From the NCBI RefSeq assembly GCF_963678635.1, contig NC_087071.1:47040889-47104888 (forward strand): a stretch of 64,000 nt of DNA, written 5' to 3'. The position numbers and the translations under genes are program-made. Source of the stretch: Symsagittifera roscoffensis (Eukaryota; Xenacoelomorpha; Acoela; Convolutidae). Under the pieces are notes generated by a model, which saw only the letters and a program-made list of their open reading frames with translations, did no database searches and had not been told where the DNA came from. Shown here piece by piece: positions 21,237-34,428 of the stretch (positions are counted from its first letter, which is position 1; each line of letters starts with the position of its first letter).

Positions 21237-21565
21237 AATCCGGAGGGGTCTAGGAAAGGATCATATACCCTTCCCAGTTAATTCGAACAGCATAATAGCA
21301 TCACAGAACGTACACGGAGGGGTATAGGCTGAAATCAAGAAATCTCCGAAAAGCTACTTTAAAGAACCAAAGGGCTCCCAATCCGGAGAGGTTAAAATTT
21401 TTCAAAGTCGGAGGGGCCGAATCCGGAGGGGTCTAGTTTCCACAAAACCGGAGGGGTCCCAATCCGGAGGGGTCTCCTATTTACTGACTTGGAGGGGTCC
21501 TAATTCTGAGGGGTCTTAGTTTTACCAATCCGGAAGGGTCCTATTCTTGCCAATCCGGAGGGTAC
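21237..21565 (+). repeat. Cluster of CCGGAGGGGTC-like motifs in the leader
   Basis: About eleven copies of 'aatccggaggggtc' variants occur at about 21237, 21312, 21381, 21408, 21420, 21440, 21453, 21481, 21502, 21525 and 21551. Three more lie at 20612, 20641 and 20873. Spacing is irregular (12-75 bp), so this is not a simple tandem array. Related 'ccttccggatt' copies lie in the LTRs in both orientations. Confidence 0.75.
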
Positions 21566-22359
21566 TGTTTTTTTGTCAACCCAGAGAGATAAAAAAATTT
21601 TTTTAAAGGACTTAAGTAAGACAAAAGAAAGACAAGAGTGCCAAGCATTAGGTTATTAAGACCTAGGCTAGGAACCAGTGACTGCACTGGTAACTTGCCT
21701 TTCGAATAAGACCAGACCAAAACAAAACGGGTCCGACCTCGGATATTCGCAACACTAGGTCTAAATTAAAGAATAATGTAACTCATTGGTGTAAATTGAA
21801 AACCAATACGTTTTTACGAGAAGTGACTGCCCTGAGGATTGTAGTAGGTCTAGCTCGGGCAGTCCGAAGGCAGATAGGTAACACAGCACTCGGTGGGTGC
21901 AATAGTCGCCCACTTGAGAAAATTACTGCCTTGAGAGTTTTGTCTGTTTGGTGCTGCACCAAGCGGGGAAAGCTTTTACTTTAAAAAACTAAAGTTCGAC
22001 TATAGTACTACGACTGACTAAAGTACAATACATATACGTTTTTCACAGAAATATTCTTAGTCTGTTACTTTAGGTTTTAAATCAATATAAACTGTGCTTG
22101 ATTGGGTAGTGAGTACACTATCTTTTAAATTGACTGATAACATCATATTGTGCTAGTTCTCATATCTTACGACCAATAACTGATTAGTGTGAATAAATTA
22201 TATACAAGGTGCATTCTGATAACATACAGTGATTCGTGGTCACTATTTAATAGAATCTTGTGAAATTTATTGTGTTGTGTCATTATTATTGTTAATAAAA
22301 CTATAAGGTCTCTAGCAATCGAGTTAAGTCTATAGGCATTAAAAATTGACAAATAGAGA

Positions 22360-25260
22360 ATGAGTCTAGATAAGTCAAGGATACCAAAACGAGGTAATAG
22401 CTCTAGGAAATTCATACCTGAAAAGCAAAGAAAAACGATGACCGATCCTTTTGTGGATTGGATCAAGCGATCCCGGCCTGATAAAGGGGAGACGGTTTCA
22501 GGCAGAATGGTTGAAATGAGAAGTCAGAAGACCTCAGAAGAGCGAAAAGAACTGTTAGAAGTGGAGGTCAATACGGACCATACCATGAACGACAACCAGG
22601 AGGAAAATGAACTGGAAGGGAGAGGCAGAAGGCTGGCGAGTGAATCTACTCCGGTAGAACAAGGCCATGATTTTGCCACTTCCACCGGGACATTGGATCG
22701 AGAGGAGATGTCGGAATTGTCCGACATCTCGACTGAAATAGCGGTAACTAGAAGATCTCCGACGGACAACACTATGATGATCACTCAAAGAATGAAGAAC
22801 ACCTTCGGAAACATCTTTCCATTCAGCATGGGAGGAGGAGCAGGAAACGACGGTGAATCCCAGGAGGAAGAGGATGAAGAAGAGCATGGGGACTTTGGGT
22901 CTCAAGTCAGCCTCAATAGTTCGATCCAGGAGAATGAGGCACACGTCGGAAGAGAGACTGGAACCAGGGACAAATTTGGTGTAGTGACAACGATAAGCAA
23001 AGAGGCAAACACACCGGGCCAGTCAAAAGACTTCGCAATTAGGACAAGTTCAGAGCCACAAACTGGAGAGAGTAGAACCAGAGGGCTAGTCAACGCGTTA
23101 GCGGACCCTGAAATAGAGAAGGAAAAGACGTCGCGACAGAGAGTCAAGGCCCAGATCTCGACCAGCACGAAGCTACCTGGGACCGACAGGGTTACACCAC
23201 CACTAGTGACGCCACTCGTGGATAACGGGGCAGCACTAGAGGAAGCCTTAAACAACATAGTGGACAGTTTAGGAGAATAAAACGAGCAGATGTCAATAAG
23301 GATGAGTGAACTAGAAAGAGCAGTTCACATTGAAAGAGAAAGACTGCGGGAAGAAATGAACCGCAATAGACAAGAAGTTGGTAGGAGCGAAAAACGCTTA
23401 AAAGAAAGAACGGACGAGCATATGGCAAAGAACTTGTCACGAATGACAAGGGAAGCGGAACAGCGAGAGTTGCGCTTAAGAGACGATATGGAGAAGTTAA
23501 GAAGTCAACAAGAGCAGTCTCTTGGGACTCTTGACACAAAGATAGACGCGATGATGGAGAGGCGAACTCAGGCTATCATGGATAGGTTGGACGGGCTACT
23601 AAGCAGCAAGAGTTGACCAAAGGAAGGAGAACCAAACTCGGGAGGTCCCAGCACGGAGCCGCGGGTAAACTTCAATGAACATCAAAAGAGGAAAACGTAT
23701 GGATCCACTAGAGGCAGGGGCAGTTCATCAGGCTATGCCACAAGGGGTAATGGAACATGGGGCCCGAACAGTAGAGCAAGTTCAACGGGGAACAGACAAA
23801 CCTCTAACAAACGACCAACGCAAGGCACACATGCGACTGGGAGAAGTGATTCCGGTAACAGGGGGCATGCAAGCCCGAGGAGGAGTCATGAGGACACCCA
23901 AGCGGGAAACCCTCACGGCAATTCGGATTGCAGGGATGCACCGCATACGGAGCCTTTGACGAGGTGTGAGGACAATCAAGCGGGACACTCAAGAGATGCT
24001 ACGGCAATGGCCACAGCATTTGAACCCCTAAACAGGTCTTTGGAGACATTCCTGACAAGGTTATCCAGAACCAATGAACGCAGTGAGAAGTCCAGAAGAG
24101 TCTTTAAGAAACCAAGATGTTATAAAGACGAATCTGATGGCTGTATTGATACCTGGATAGAGGTAATGAAGCTGGCTGCATTTCGAGGAAGAGGACTTGT
24201 CGGAGAGACAGGAATGCAGTGCGCTCACCAGCAACTTGGAAGGGACAGCCCTGAACTGTGTCATGGCCAAGAAGCAATATCAACGTGACACTGCTGAGAA
24301 AATCTTCGAAATCTTGTTAAATCGTTTCGGTTCAGGGGTGCAGAGGCACCAGGCGATGATGCGCTTCGAGAAACGGATGCAACGAGAAGACGAAACGATA
24401 GACAAGTTTCTAGATGATTTGGAAATGCTGAGGAGACGCAGCCAACCGGATGAGTCAAACCGAAGGATGAACCTGGCCGTAGCCTCAAAATTCATCGATG
24501 GTGTGAAGAATGATGAACTTCGTACGATGCTGGCAACGCATTACACACCACTATCAACCAATGCGCCAACACCGGAGGAGTTGAGGCTCAAATCAAAAGA
24601 GTATCTTTTGTTGAAACCTCCTTCGAGATCTGGATATTACAAGAACAATTATGGAAATTTTAACAACGGACCAGCAAACCAAGGGAACAATTTTTACAAA
24701 CCGAGGGATGATATGAAACAAGAGACGCTCTTGTGCTAATTGCAGTTCAACGGACCATCATGTGTCAGCATGCCCAGCTTACAAACAAGGCATGAAAGCA
24801 ATAGGCTTTAGCCTCGAGGACGAAGATGCGTCAGAGTTGGACCATGAGGATTTCATGAGAGGAGTAATTGCCAAATTCGGCCCGAGAAGTTTCTTTTGCA
24901 ACTTGGAAGGTCATTTTAAATCAGATTGTCCGCAATTTTGGGATGCAGTGGCAGACATTAAGCATCCAAGACATGAAGAAGCTTTGTCAGGAGTGAAAGC
25001 CAGCAAGGCTCGACTTTTGAGTGAAGCAGAGGCAAGCAGGAAGGATAAACCTCAAGAGCTGGCGGCAAAGAAAATGCAAGCGGTAACAGAGGAGGCACGT
25101 GAGCCGGAACCAGCAACAGCGGCTGATGAATTCAAGATTGATTATAAGGCAGCCGCAAGGGATGCTCTAAAAAGAGTACAACAGGAATTGGTGACGAAAG
25201 AGATCGAACAAAAAGTGAAAGTTGAACTGGAAAATGAGAAGCTTCAGGAGCATTGAATAC
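22360..25260 (+). CDS. gag: gag region of element A
   Basis: The structural protein region begins at an ATG at 22360. The first 300 residues are polar and acidic with no recognised fold. An arginine/glutamate-rich coiled-coil segment (around 23290-23610) follows. A Ty3-type capsid region (24200-24740) is recognisable by RFEKRMQREDETIDKFLDDL and FIDGVKNDELRTMLATHY. It is followed by a nucleocapsid with two zinc-knuckle-like motifs, including the regular C-x2-C-x4-H-x4-C in CFFCNLEGHFKSDC. Element B has the same capsid and nucleocapsid at the right edge of the window. The region appears broken. Confidence 0.75.
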
Positions 25261-28200
25261 CTTCGAAGCAACGGAGCTCGAAGAAACGAAAGCACCAAGC
25301 AGTTTAAACATGAAACTTAAAGTGATCTCCGGTAAGAGGTTCGGCATGGTGCCGCAAGGGAACAAGATACAGTCGATAATCTCAGTGGCTGGACACCAGG
25401 TAATAAGAAATCTGAGTGAACCATCCGAGTTCACTTTGATGCATTTGGACACATATGCAGATTATCTGAGGCAGGTGGAGCCACGCACCGAGTCGAGAGC
25501 TGTGCGAGCACTACTAACGACGGGTGGCCCTCGCATGAAGAAACTTCATGGACGCTACTTGGAGGTCTATGGGCCGTATCAAATAATGCTGAACGTGGAT
25601 GGAATCAGTATCTACACCAGGACTTATATAACAACAGATGATGACCAAATGGGGCAGATCTATTTGGGTGAAGAGGAACTCAAAGTCCGCAGGATAGGCC
25701 ATGACGCCATGATGGAACAAGACGCGGTACACATTGGATATGAAGCAGATGTGACAGCACATCTGCTCGATACCAACGGAACAAAAATTGGAGTCACAGG
25801 GCTTCTGGACACAGGAGCGGTAGTGAGTGTGATGCCGATAAAAACTTGGGAAAGAATGGGCTTCACGCGGGAAGATCTGATTCCTACGAATCTCCGACTG
25901 GCCGCAGCCAATCGATGAGCTATCTACGTAGCCGGAAGAACACCAATAACGGTCCTCCACATGGGAGGACGAGATCTTTGGATGAGCTTCCTGGTGGTAG
26001 AGAATCTGGACGACGCCGACCAATTCATCTTGGGCAGAGATTTTGTCAGGAATTTTGACGTGATGATTGACTTGAACAACGGTCTGATACGGATTAGAAA
26101 CCCGGACCGAAAGTATGTTAGGAGACCATTTAATAGGATAATAACAGACGAAAACAAGGTACCATTTTTTTGGATAGAAAAGTAAAATTACAACCAGGAC
26201 AAGCTGTGGTAGCAATTTTTAGAATGAGAAATTTGAATTCGTTAAGTGATAGTAAACAGGTTTGCTTAGTACCGAATCCAAATAGTCAGAGTTCGGTGAT
26301 TTTAGGCCGGAGCTTCTCGGTAACGCAAAACGGACTGTGTGTCAGTGTGTTGTTGAACACTCTGGACACCACGGTTTCAATCCAGCGTGGAAAGAAGCTT
26401 GGCTACGCTTTGCCGATGAGGACCGACTATGAAGAGACACAAAACTTGAAGAAATATAGTGTGAAAGACTGTCCTTATCATGCCTATAAAGATAAAAGTT
26501 TAACGAGGATTAATGAAATAAAATCTATTCATAAATTGTTTTCAATGAAATCCGAAACGGACGACGGCTTATCAAGCTGCTCGAATTTTCCGGAACGCCC
26601 CTCTTCATATGAACTAGAATCTGACAAACCGGTTTTGCTAGAGATAGAACATTTAAAAGGGAAAAAAGGTGAGGGAGATTTCGAAAAATTGAGGGACCTC
26701 CTAAATCGGAACGCAGATGTATTTTCAAAACATAAGGCGGATATCGGTTGCTGTAATTTCGTCGAACACGAAATCGAACTAGAAGAGGGCGCCGTTCCCC
26801 ACAGGGAAGGCGCAAGGCGAATGACGCCACACAAATTGGAAGCGTGCCGAGCGGAAATAGAAATGTTGCTTGAATACGACATGATAGAACCCTCGAAATC
26901 GCCGTGGGCTTGCGGGGTAGTAATGGCGAAAAAGAAAGGGGGGTAGCTTAGATTTTGTTGCGACTTTCGTTACTTGAACGCGGTAACGATAAAAGATGCG
27001 TACCCGATACCGCGAATAGACGAGAGCCTATCTAAGCTTGGTGATGCCAAGTTCTTCACCACATTGGAATTAGGTTCTGCCTTCTGGCAGGTCCCTCTGC
27101 GGAAGAAGGACAGAGAGAAAACCGGATTCGCGTGCGAATTGGGATTGTACCAGTGGAAGAGGATGCCCTTCGGCTTGTGCAATGCAACAGCCACTTTTCA
27201 AAGACTGATGGCTCAAGCTGTGACGAGAGTGACCAAGAAGTACGGGAATCTCGTGATGTGTTACGTGGATGACGTAGTCATAGCGACACCGACCCTGGAA
27301 GACCACATTGATAGGCTCGATGAGGTCTTTGGATGCATGAAAAGAGCAGGATTAAAGTGCAAACCATCGAAATGTGAGATCCTTAGGGATTCGATTAAGT
27401 ACCTGGGAAGAATGGTGGATAGGCATGGTGTGAGGCCGGACCCGGAAGCAGTGGAAGCAGTGTTGACATGGAAAGCCCCCAGAACGGACACACAGCTCCT
27501 GAGCTTCCTAGGGTTTGCCAATTACTACCGAGAATTCATAAAAGGATATGCGGACAAGGTGTATCCGATGCAGAAGCTGATGCGCAACAAGGGGAAAAAG
27601 TTCGAATGGAACGATGAGGCACAGGTTGCCTTCGAGAACATAAAGCGGGAACTGTGCGAAACGCCAGTGCTGGGCATGCCTACAGAAAAGGGCATGTATG
27701 TTCTCGACACAGACGCATCGGTGGTGGCCATCTCAGGAATCTTGCATCAAGAGCAAGAATGGAACGGAAGAACAGTTCTCCGTCCCATTGCATACGGCAG
27801 CAAGGTCTTGAGTGACACAGAGATGAAATATGGCGTACCAAAAGCAGAAATGTTTGCAGTAGTCACCTTCGTGGAAAAGTACCGTGCATACTTGGGGAGC
27901 GCCCCCTTCAAGTTATGCGTGGACAACAGAGCGTTATCCTGGTTGAAAACCTACTCGATGGATCAGAGTTATATTGGTAGGTGGATAGTGAGATTGGATG
28001 GCTACCATATGATAATCGAACATAGGATGCGTGATAAACACCAGAATGCTGACAGCCTCAGTAAGAAAACTGAGTTTTATGAAAGATTGGAGCAGAAACA
28101 GGCCAATCAGGCGGAAATAAAGGAGGGATTCTCGTTTCTGGACAAAGAAACTTATGAAGCGCTTCCCTTAACGAGATGGTTGGATAAGTCTGGACATCCA

Positions 28201-30697
28201 ATTCCAGGACACAGCAGTCGAGATAATGATCCTGTCCAAGGAGGACCCGGTCCCCTTGGATTTGTTGCTGCGCTCGAACCTGGTCCAGCAAGAACTCTCT
28301 CGCATGAATATAAACAGCCTCTCATTATTGGATAAAATGGTGCAAGACACACCACAAGTGATGCGGATGCTGGGTGGATTGTTAGAAAGAGAAGTGACCA
28401 GAGATGACCCCGAGTGGACAGCAGCAGTGGCATTGCTAACAGTCAGTGAGAAGGTGAAGATCATGCCGTCCAGACTACAGCACGAAGAGAACGAGAGGGA
28501 TTGTAGGACAATAGTTCAGCAACTAGTATCCTCAATACCCCAAGAGATTTTAGCCAGTACATCTGAGTACATTCCTGATGAGAAACAGGACCTAGAGAAC
28601 AAGGTTTTGTCCGGGGAGCTCAGATGGATGCAAAGAAAGCACAGACATGATCTGGAGGAGCGTGCAGTCTCCAGCACAACCTCTTCGACGGATGATAATT
28701 CAGGAAGCTCAGGAATGGACACCTATTCAGACAGGAATTGGAGCTCGGGATCAGAACTGTCAGAACTGGCGATACACACGCTACTAGTGGAAACTCGGGC
28801 AAGGAACCTAGACAGAGAGGTGTACCAGGATCCTGACAGTGATCGCTACCTTATACCAAGCGAAAGAGTATTTGACAACGCGGCGGATGACTTGGAGACA
28901 ATAGCGGTATCGAAACGCTCGATAAGCCTGTTGCCGCAGAAAGAGGTAGTCAGGACTCATCTTCTGCCGTTTGAACAAGAAACCCAACCGTTGGCGAAGA
29001 TTTGGTGCGTTAAGATGGAAGAAGACACACATCAGCCCAACGAGCTGAATAGTCAGATGAGAGTCATGAAGACGTACTTGAAGGCGAGATACAGACTGTC
29101 GGACCTTCTAAGGGCGCAGAGAAATGATCGCATGACAAATAACCTAAAAAGGTGGATAGAAAATGGTGCACCAGACAAAGGTGACCTAGAAGAAGATAGT
29201 TATAGGATCCTAAGACAGTACTTCATGCAGAAGGAGGGGAGATTATATCTGAACAAGGACGGGATCATGGCATGCAAGAGAAGAGAAGAAGACAAGGTCT
29301 TATACAAGTATAACGCGATAGGGTTGCCACAACTCTATCAGACAGAACTATTATTCATGTCGCATGATCAGATGGGCCATCAAGGGATCGACAAAGTGTA
29401 TCAGAGGATCCTGAAGCGCTTTGAGTGGCCTGGAATGAAAAAGGCATGTGAGAAATGGGTAACAGCGTGCCTGTCATGCCAACAGGTCAAGGATCCAAGG
29501 AAATTGCGATTTCCTTTACAATCGATTGAGTCGTCTGAATTCAACGAGGTGGTGCAGATAGATCACCAGAAGATATGCATGACAGACATCGGTTATAACC
29601 AGGTCTTGGTCATGATAGATCACTTCACGAAGTATGCAGAGGCCGTGCCCTGCATAATTGCTTCGGCGGAAGAGACATGCGACCACCTGATCAATACGTG
29701 GATAGCAAGACATGGTTGTCCGATGACGTTTCAATTGGATAATGGAACAGCTTTCGTAGAAGAGCTTACGAAGGAGCTTATGAGACGCTCACAGGTCGCT
29801 CAGGCTCATTCCACGACATACCACCCTCAGACGAATGGCTTAGTGGAAAGACAGAACAGGACGTTAGTGTCGATGCTAAGAGTATATTGTTCCAGGTATA
29901 TGACCGATTGGGACAGATATCTTCCACAGGTGATGGGAGCATATAATAGCACGCAACACTCCACCACTGGAGTCAGTCCACACATGATGCTAACTGGACA
30001 CGAAAAGTCTTTACCCTTGACATTCTTCTACCCAGAGTATGAGGGAAAGAAAACGTCTCCGCAGGTTTACGTAAGGGATGTGATCAGACGTCAACAGGAG
30101 TTGAACGATTTGTGTAGACGAAATACTCAGCAATCACAGGCAAGGCAAAGGAAAAGATTCGATAAGAAAGCAGCAGGTGCAAAAGCTTACTCGGTGGGAG
30201 ACTACGTATGGGTATTTCAAAACGTTATACCACCGAAAGGGACAAAGAAGCTCCTAAAGAAATGGAGGGGACCCTTCATGATTACAGATGTGCACCAGGA
30301 GGGACGCTTTTACAGACTGAGTACAGGCCGAGCCGCCCACTACGAGAACATCAAGCCACACAATCCATCGACAGAGGACTTGTGTATACCTGCAGACATG
30401 GAAGAAGGGGATAATCTGATGATGGATCCTGCTTGTGAAGTTAACGAGAAAGGCACCAGGGAGAAGAACGATGGAAACGAGATCGTAGAGGAGGGAACAA
30501 ATACACCACTGGACCGGGATCCAAATGAGGTGATAGAAGCGGATGATGAAACTTTACCTTATGCAGAGGAAGATTGGCAGGATCCCGAGCAAACCGAGGT
30601 TCCCAAAAATTTAGAACCAGATCTCCCGTTCACGCTGCGGACTCGACAAGGCGGCGGGAAGAGACCTAGAAAGAAATACAGTCTCACAAGACATTGA
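25260..30697 (+). CDS. pol: pol region of element A: protease, RT, RNase H, integrase
   Basis: Order of parts: aspartic protease with LLDTGAVVSVMP (about 25803), reverse transcriptase with CYVDDVVIATP (about 27260), RNase H with VLDTDASVVAISG (about 27700), a Ser/Asp-rich linker containing SGE repeats, the integrase zinc-binding HHCC region (around 29360-29490), the integrase catalytic core with IDHFTKYAE, and TTYHPQTNGLVERQNR before the conserved Glu. Last is a GPY/F-type C-terminal module, KKWRGPFMITDVHQEG. This gene order places the element in Ty3/gypsy. The region appears broken in places. Confidence 0.85.
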
Positions 30698-30959
30698 CAT
30701 AGTAGATGATCACGACCAGGAATGGATCGAGGACAGATCGAAACCCGAAGTAGATTTCGATGAAGAGCAATCGGAGTCCTACAGAGATGATCTCACAAAT
30801 CTGCGAGTCTTGGAGTGGCTGAATGAAATGACATCAGACCCTAAGGAGACCAGCGTCACGATTCAAGACGTAGATCGTGAAAGCGCGAAATACATCAAGA
30901 CCGAACGAGATGATCCTTCCTGGGCTGCCCAGGAAGGATAGCTACTCATTCCAGCTTCT

Positions 30960-31640
30960 AACCTCGACTTGATATCCGGTATGCGATCGACGGGGACCTC
31001 GAAGGATATTTTTGTCTGGGGAGTGGGGGTAAGACTTACCCACACTGAAAATCTGATAATAAAAAAATTGAGAATAGCAAGAGAAACAGGAGACTTAGAA
31101 GCAGAAACAGGCGAAGAATATAGGAAACCTGACATAGGGAGGGTAGTTGAGTCATATTTTAACCTACCAAATGAGTATTCAAGTAGCATAATATTAACAG
31201 ACAGTGATTTCATACTCACAAACAGAACATGTGCGATAGCAATCACTGCAGACATGAGTTTTAGGACAGCCTTAGCGGCAGATTTTAAGAGAGGATACAA
31301 AAACGTGGAATTCCTTTGGAAGCAACGACCAGGAGTAAGGGGGTAGCAGCCTTACCTCCGGCGGCGTCACAAATACCGGGAAAATACCTATGCTTCTTGG
31401 TGACGAGGGCGACAGAGAAGCAGCACGTGGACCCAGAAAACCTAGTCTTGTCTTTGACGAGGTTGAGAGACTTCATCTTGGAGATGGACGTGAAGGAGCT
31501 CTCGCTTCCGGTGTATGATCCGAACAGAGGACGGCTGCATCCTAGGGAACTGTACGCGCTTGTACACGTGATATTCTCAGATACTAATATACAAGTATAT
31601 CTGCATAAGAAATATTATTTAAGTATAGGATGAGTGACGT
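30960..31640 (+). CDS. Macrodomain-like region after integrase, element A
   Basis: Coding similarity to element B's 56385-57060 continues beyond integrase. The final 150 residues contain CAIAITADMSFRTALAADFK, GKYLCFLVTRATEKQHVDPE, LSLPVYDPNRGRLHPREL and VIFSDTNIQVYLHKKYY. The order of these blocks follows TARG1/OARD1-type macrodomains, which remove ADP-ribose. The call is by eye and by family knowledge. See the element B entry for the fuller form. Confidence 0.55.
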
Positions 31641-31923
31641 GTAGGGAGGTGATAGGATAAAGACTAAGTTATGTGTTATATTATTTTCATGTGTTATGTT
31701 ATTAAGATCTTGGGGAGGTAGGGTTAGTGACCATGAACAGCCGAATGACGATCTTAAGAATAGATCCAAAGTTTGGATTGTCCAATCTTAGGTCGAATTC
31801 CAAAATTTTAGAAACCAATTGATTTTAATAAATTTTAGGATAAATATCTTTTTATCTGAACTGTTTTTAAACTAATTTTAACGATATATGTTAAGGTGAA
31901 ACTGACAAGTGTGATATTCGTGA

Positions 31924-31935
31924 TTTCTTTTCTAG
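31924..31935 (+). promoter_or_regulatory. Splice-acceptor-like site before the SGNH coding block, element A
   Basis: 'tttcttttctag' followed by 'atcctgattgatca', 77 bases before the ATG at 32012. Element B has 'gttttttag' followed by 'atcttgattgatca' at the equivalent position, although the sequence around is otherwise poorly conserved. This suggests a spliced downstream mRNA, as retroviruses use for env. Confidence 0.5.
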
Positions 31936-32011
31936 ATCCTGATTGATCATTTAAATTACTCACTTGAGTCAAATCATCAAATCGAATCAAATCAAACTTG
32001 GAAAGAATAGT

Positions 32012-34422
32012 ATGGACAATTTCAACCTGGATGAATTGATGGACCTGGCAGAGGCATATGTAGGACCGATGGTAGATGCGATCTATCGTCGGCTAATGGA
32101 ACGAGACTTCGCTCTGGAGGACCCAGAGGTGGTCATGTTGCTGACCGCCCTGATCAACATCTTGGGGCACGACAACCGTGGGGACCGCCCCACGGAAGTC
32201 CTGTTGATGGCAGCATATGGAGAAGGAGGAGTACTAGACCGCCAGAACATGAGAGTGATGAGGTGGAGAAACGGGGCTCTCTCAGGGAGTGACTTGGCGA
32301 ATGAGCCTGGATTGGGAAGTTCTAGGACTTACCAACCAGGTGAGATGCCAATGCCCTCCAAGCCTAAACCTGGTCTGACGAGATTGCATCGGGAGATGAA
32401 CAGCGAGGAGACCTCGTCTGGTTCACCACTGAGAGCAGCTGTGTCACCAAAAAGGGCCAAAGTAGCACAGAAGGTTCAGACGAACCAAACCATGCAAGAT
32501 CTGGACGAGACGAACGATGAGCTGAAAAGTACAAAGAAGGAGCTGGACGAGATGACCAGAAGCATGCTCCAGATGGAGGAAGATCGGTACATGTGGAGAA
32601 AGTTGTTTGAAGACTGCAACAAAAGCAGGGTCAAGAGATTGAGCGCTTAAGGCAGGAATACAAAGAGCAATCAGAGCAGGTGGCGTTGACAACGGCCGTG
32701 AAGAAAGTGATACCTGCAAGGGATATTCCTCGTGGGCAGTCCCCGATGGAGCTCTTGACGCCTCGAGAAATGAGTCAAACAACGGAGACACAGCTCCCAG
32801 CAGAGACAAATCGAGTAAAAATCCCGGACCCTAGTGACACCTTGGGTGATTCCGTCGTAGAACAGACAGTGAGGAAGCTGATAGAGACAGCTGGACGACT
32901 GGTCGCTAACAAGAAGGCGCCAGGTTCCGGGGTGACTGCACCCTATGGAACGATTGACGATACGGGCAGAGTACAACTCTCCCAGACCGTGATCAGACAA
33001 GGGATAAGTAACGTGACACCACTCATGGGGAGCTCGAGAATCCCAGAGAGAAAAGTACGGAAGATGCCAGCGAAGAAAGTGTCTCGCATAATAGACGTGC
33101 AGAAGAATAATCAATTGAAATATAATTTCACGGGAGTTCCGGAGACAGATCCGAGGGCCTGCTTCAATCGAGCTACCTGGAGCCCGGCTGTGAACCTGCA
33201 GCAACCACCACTCGGGACATCTCATCTGATACTGGGAGACAGCTTGGTCAGAGTGCTGTCAAATTTGAGGACCTCGTGGGTCACCACGGTGATGGCCTTT
33301 GGAGGCGCGACGATAGCCCAATTATATCGGATGGTGGAACTGATGAATCCAGGGAGGATTCCCAATGTGATGATCTTAGTTGGGACGAATGACATCTCCA
33401 GAGGTTCAGACGAGCAGGAAGCACGATGGGAGTCAATGATGGTGTGTTTGTTTACTACCCTCTGGCAGAAATTCAGTTGCGCGGTACTGACCGTTTGCAC
33501 TGTGCCAATGAACGCGAGAAGCCTGACAGCATCAGGAAGAAGGCACAACGAGGGAGTCGTCAGATGGAACAACATCTTGAGGAACCTAGCAAGTCGAAAT
33601 GCCGGAAGAATGATCCTCATGGACATCGAACATGAGTTGAGAGCCATGGATCAGGCCAGACTGACCACGGACGGCATCCACTTCGACAGTATTGAAGGAC
33701 AAGCTTGGTTGAATCGAGTCTTCCAGGAGCAGTTGGACGAGCTGGAAGCAGAACTCTTTGACACAGGAGTGCTGAAGGAAGAAGGAACGGTGAGTGACGC
33801 GGTGATTACCACCTTTGTGCCTCCTAGCTTGGAAACGCGCTTGGGTACGGTCCCGGCCGTCACGAACTACAGGCAACAAATCTCCAGCGAACCGGGTCGA
33901 AGAACAGACGTACAGGATCGATTGGGAGAAGCACCGATGAGGAGGACCATTCATCCTAGGAGAAGAATAGGACCTGTCAACCCAATCGAAGAGACAGCAG
34001 GCACATCTAGATCGGACACTAGATCGGAGACGACAAATACCAGTCGAGAGGAGAGACCGAGCAGAGGCTCATTGATGTGGTCGAGACCCATACCGTCTCC
34101 CTGGCATATATACAAAGACGAACTAATGAAGCTGGATCTCCAGAGAGTAAGCTTCATCGAAGATGCAAGGAGGATGCTGAATGGAGCGATGCTATCCGTC
34201 AGCAGATTATACTCGATAACCGGCGTAGACTGGTTGATAGCCACTAGCATAAATTTCAGCTCCACGACGGCCTTGAGATTTGCTGACTTGGAGGGACTGC
34301 CCTCTAACAAAACGATGGGACCAGTGAATGCGAGACCGTTGCAAGATGTGAGGTTGAACCATGATGAGGGGAATCGTGAAGAGAGACCAGGAAGATTCCT
34401 GACGACGAGAGCGCCGATTTGA
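32012..34422 (+). CDS. SGNH/GDSL hydrolase-bearing block, element A
   Basis: The start at 32012 (MDNFNLDELMD) is chosen because it aligns with the start of element B's protein. A helical N-terminal domain (DFALEDPEVVMLLTALIN) and a coiled coil come first. The SGNH domain follows, with ILGDSLVR (block I, about 33232), MAFGGA (block II glycine), ILVGTNDISRG (block III, about 33385) and TTDGIHFD (block V, about 33668). A basic Pro/Ser-rich tail ends with a conserved segment containing GVDWLIA. SGNH enzymes are esterases or lipases, and the substrate here is unknown. The block appears broken. Confidence 0.75.
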
Positions 34423-34428
34423 CAACAC

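Larger units (their letters stand above)
20043..22359 (+). other. Long untranslated leader of element A
   Basis: About 2.3 kb between LTR and gag without a supported gene. It is markedly less AT-rich at its start and contains hairpins and a cluster of CCGGAGGGGTC-like repeats, both listed separately. Long structured leaders in LTR elements usually carry the primer-binding site, packaging signals and sometimes translation control. Which applies here cannot be read directly. Confidence 0.6.

Noticed and set aside
21237-21565. A CRISPR-like or regular repeat array
   Set aside because: Motif spacing is irregular, the units are short and variable, and the region is the leader of a eukaryotic LTR element.
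22555-23539. Overlapping minus-strand frames in the gag region
   Set aside because: They are antisense to gag, which has capsid and zinc-knuckle motifs in the plus direction.
25514-26215. Minus-strand open frame of 233 residues
   Set aside because: It lies antisense to the protease part of element A's pol, has no motif and is a shadow of the real reading direction.
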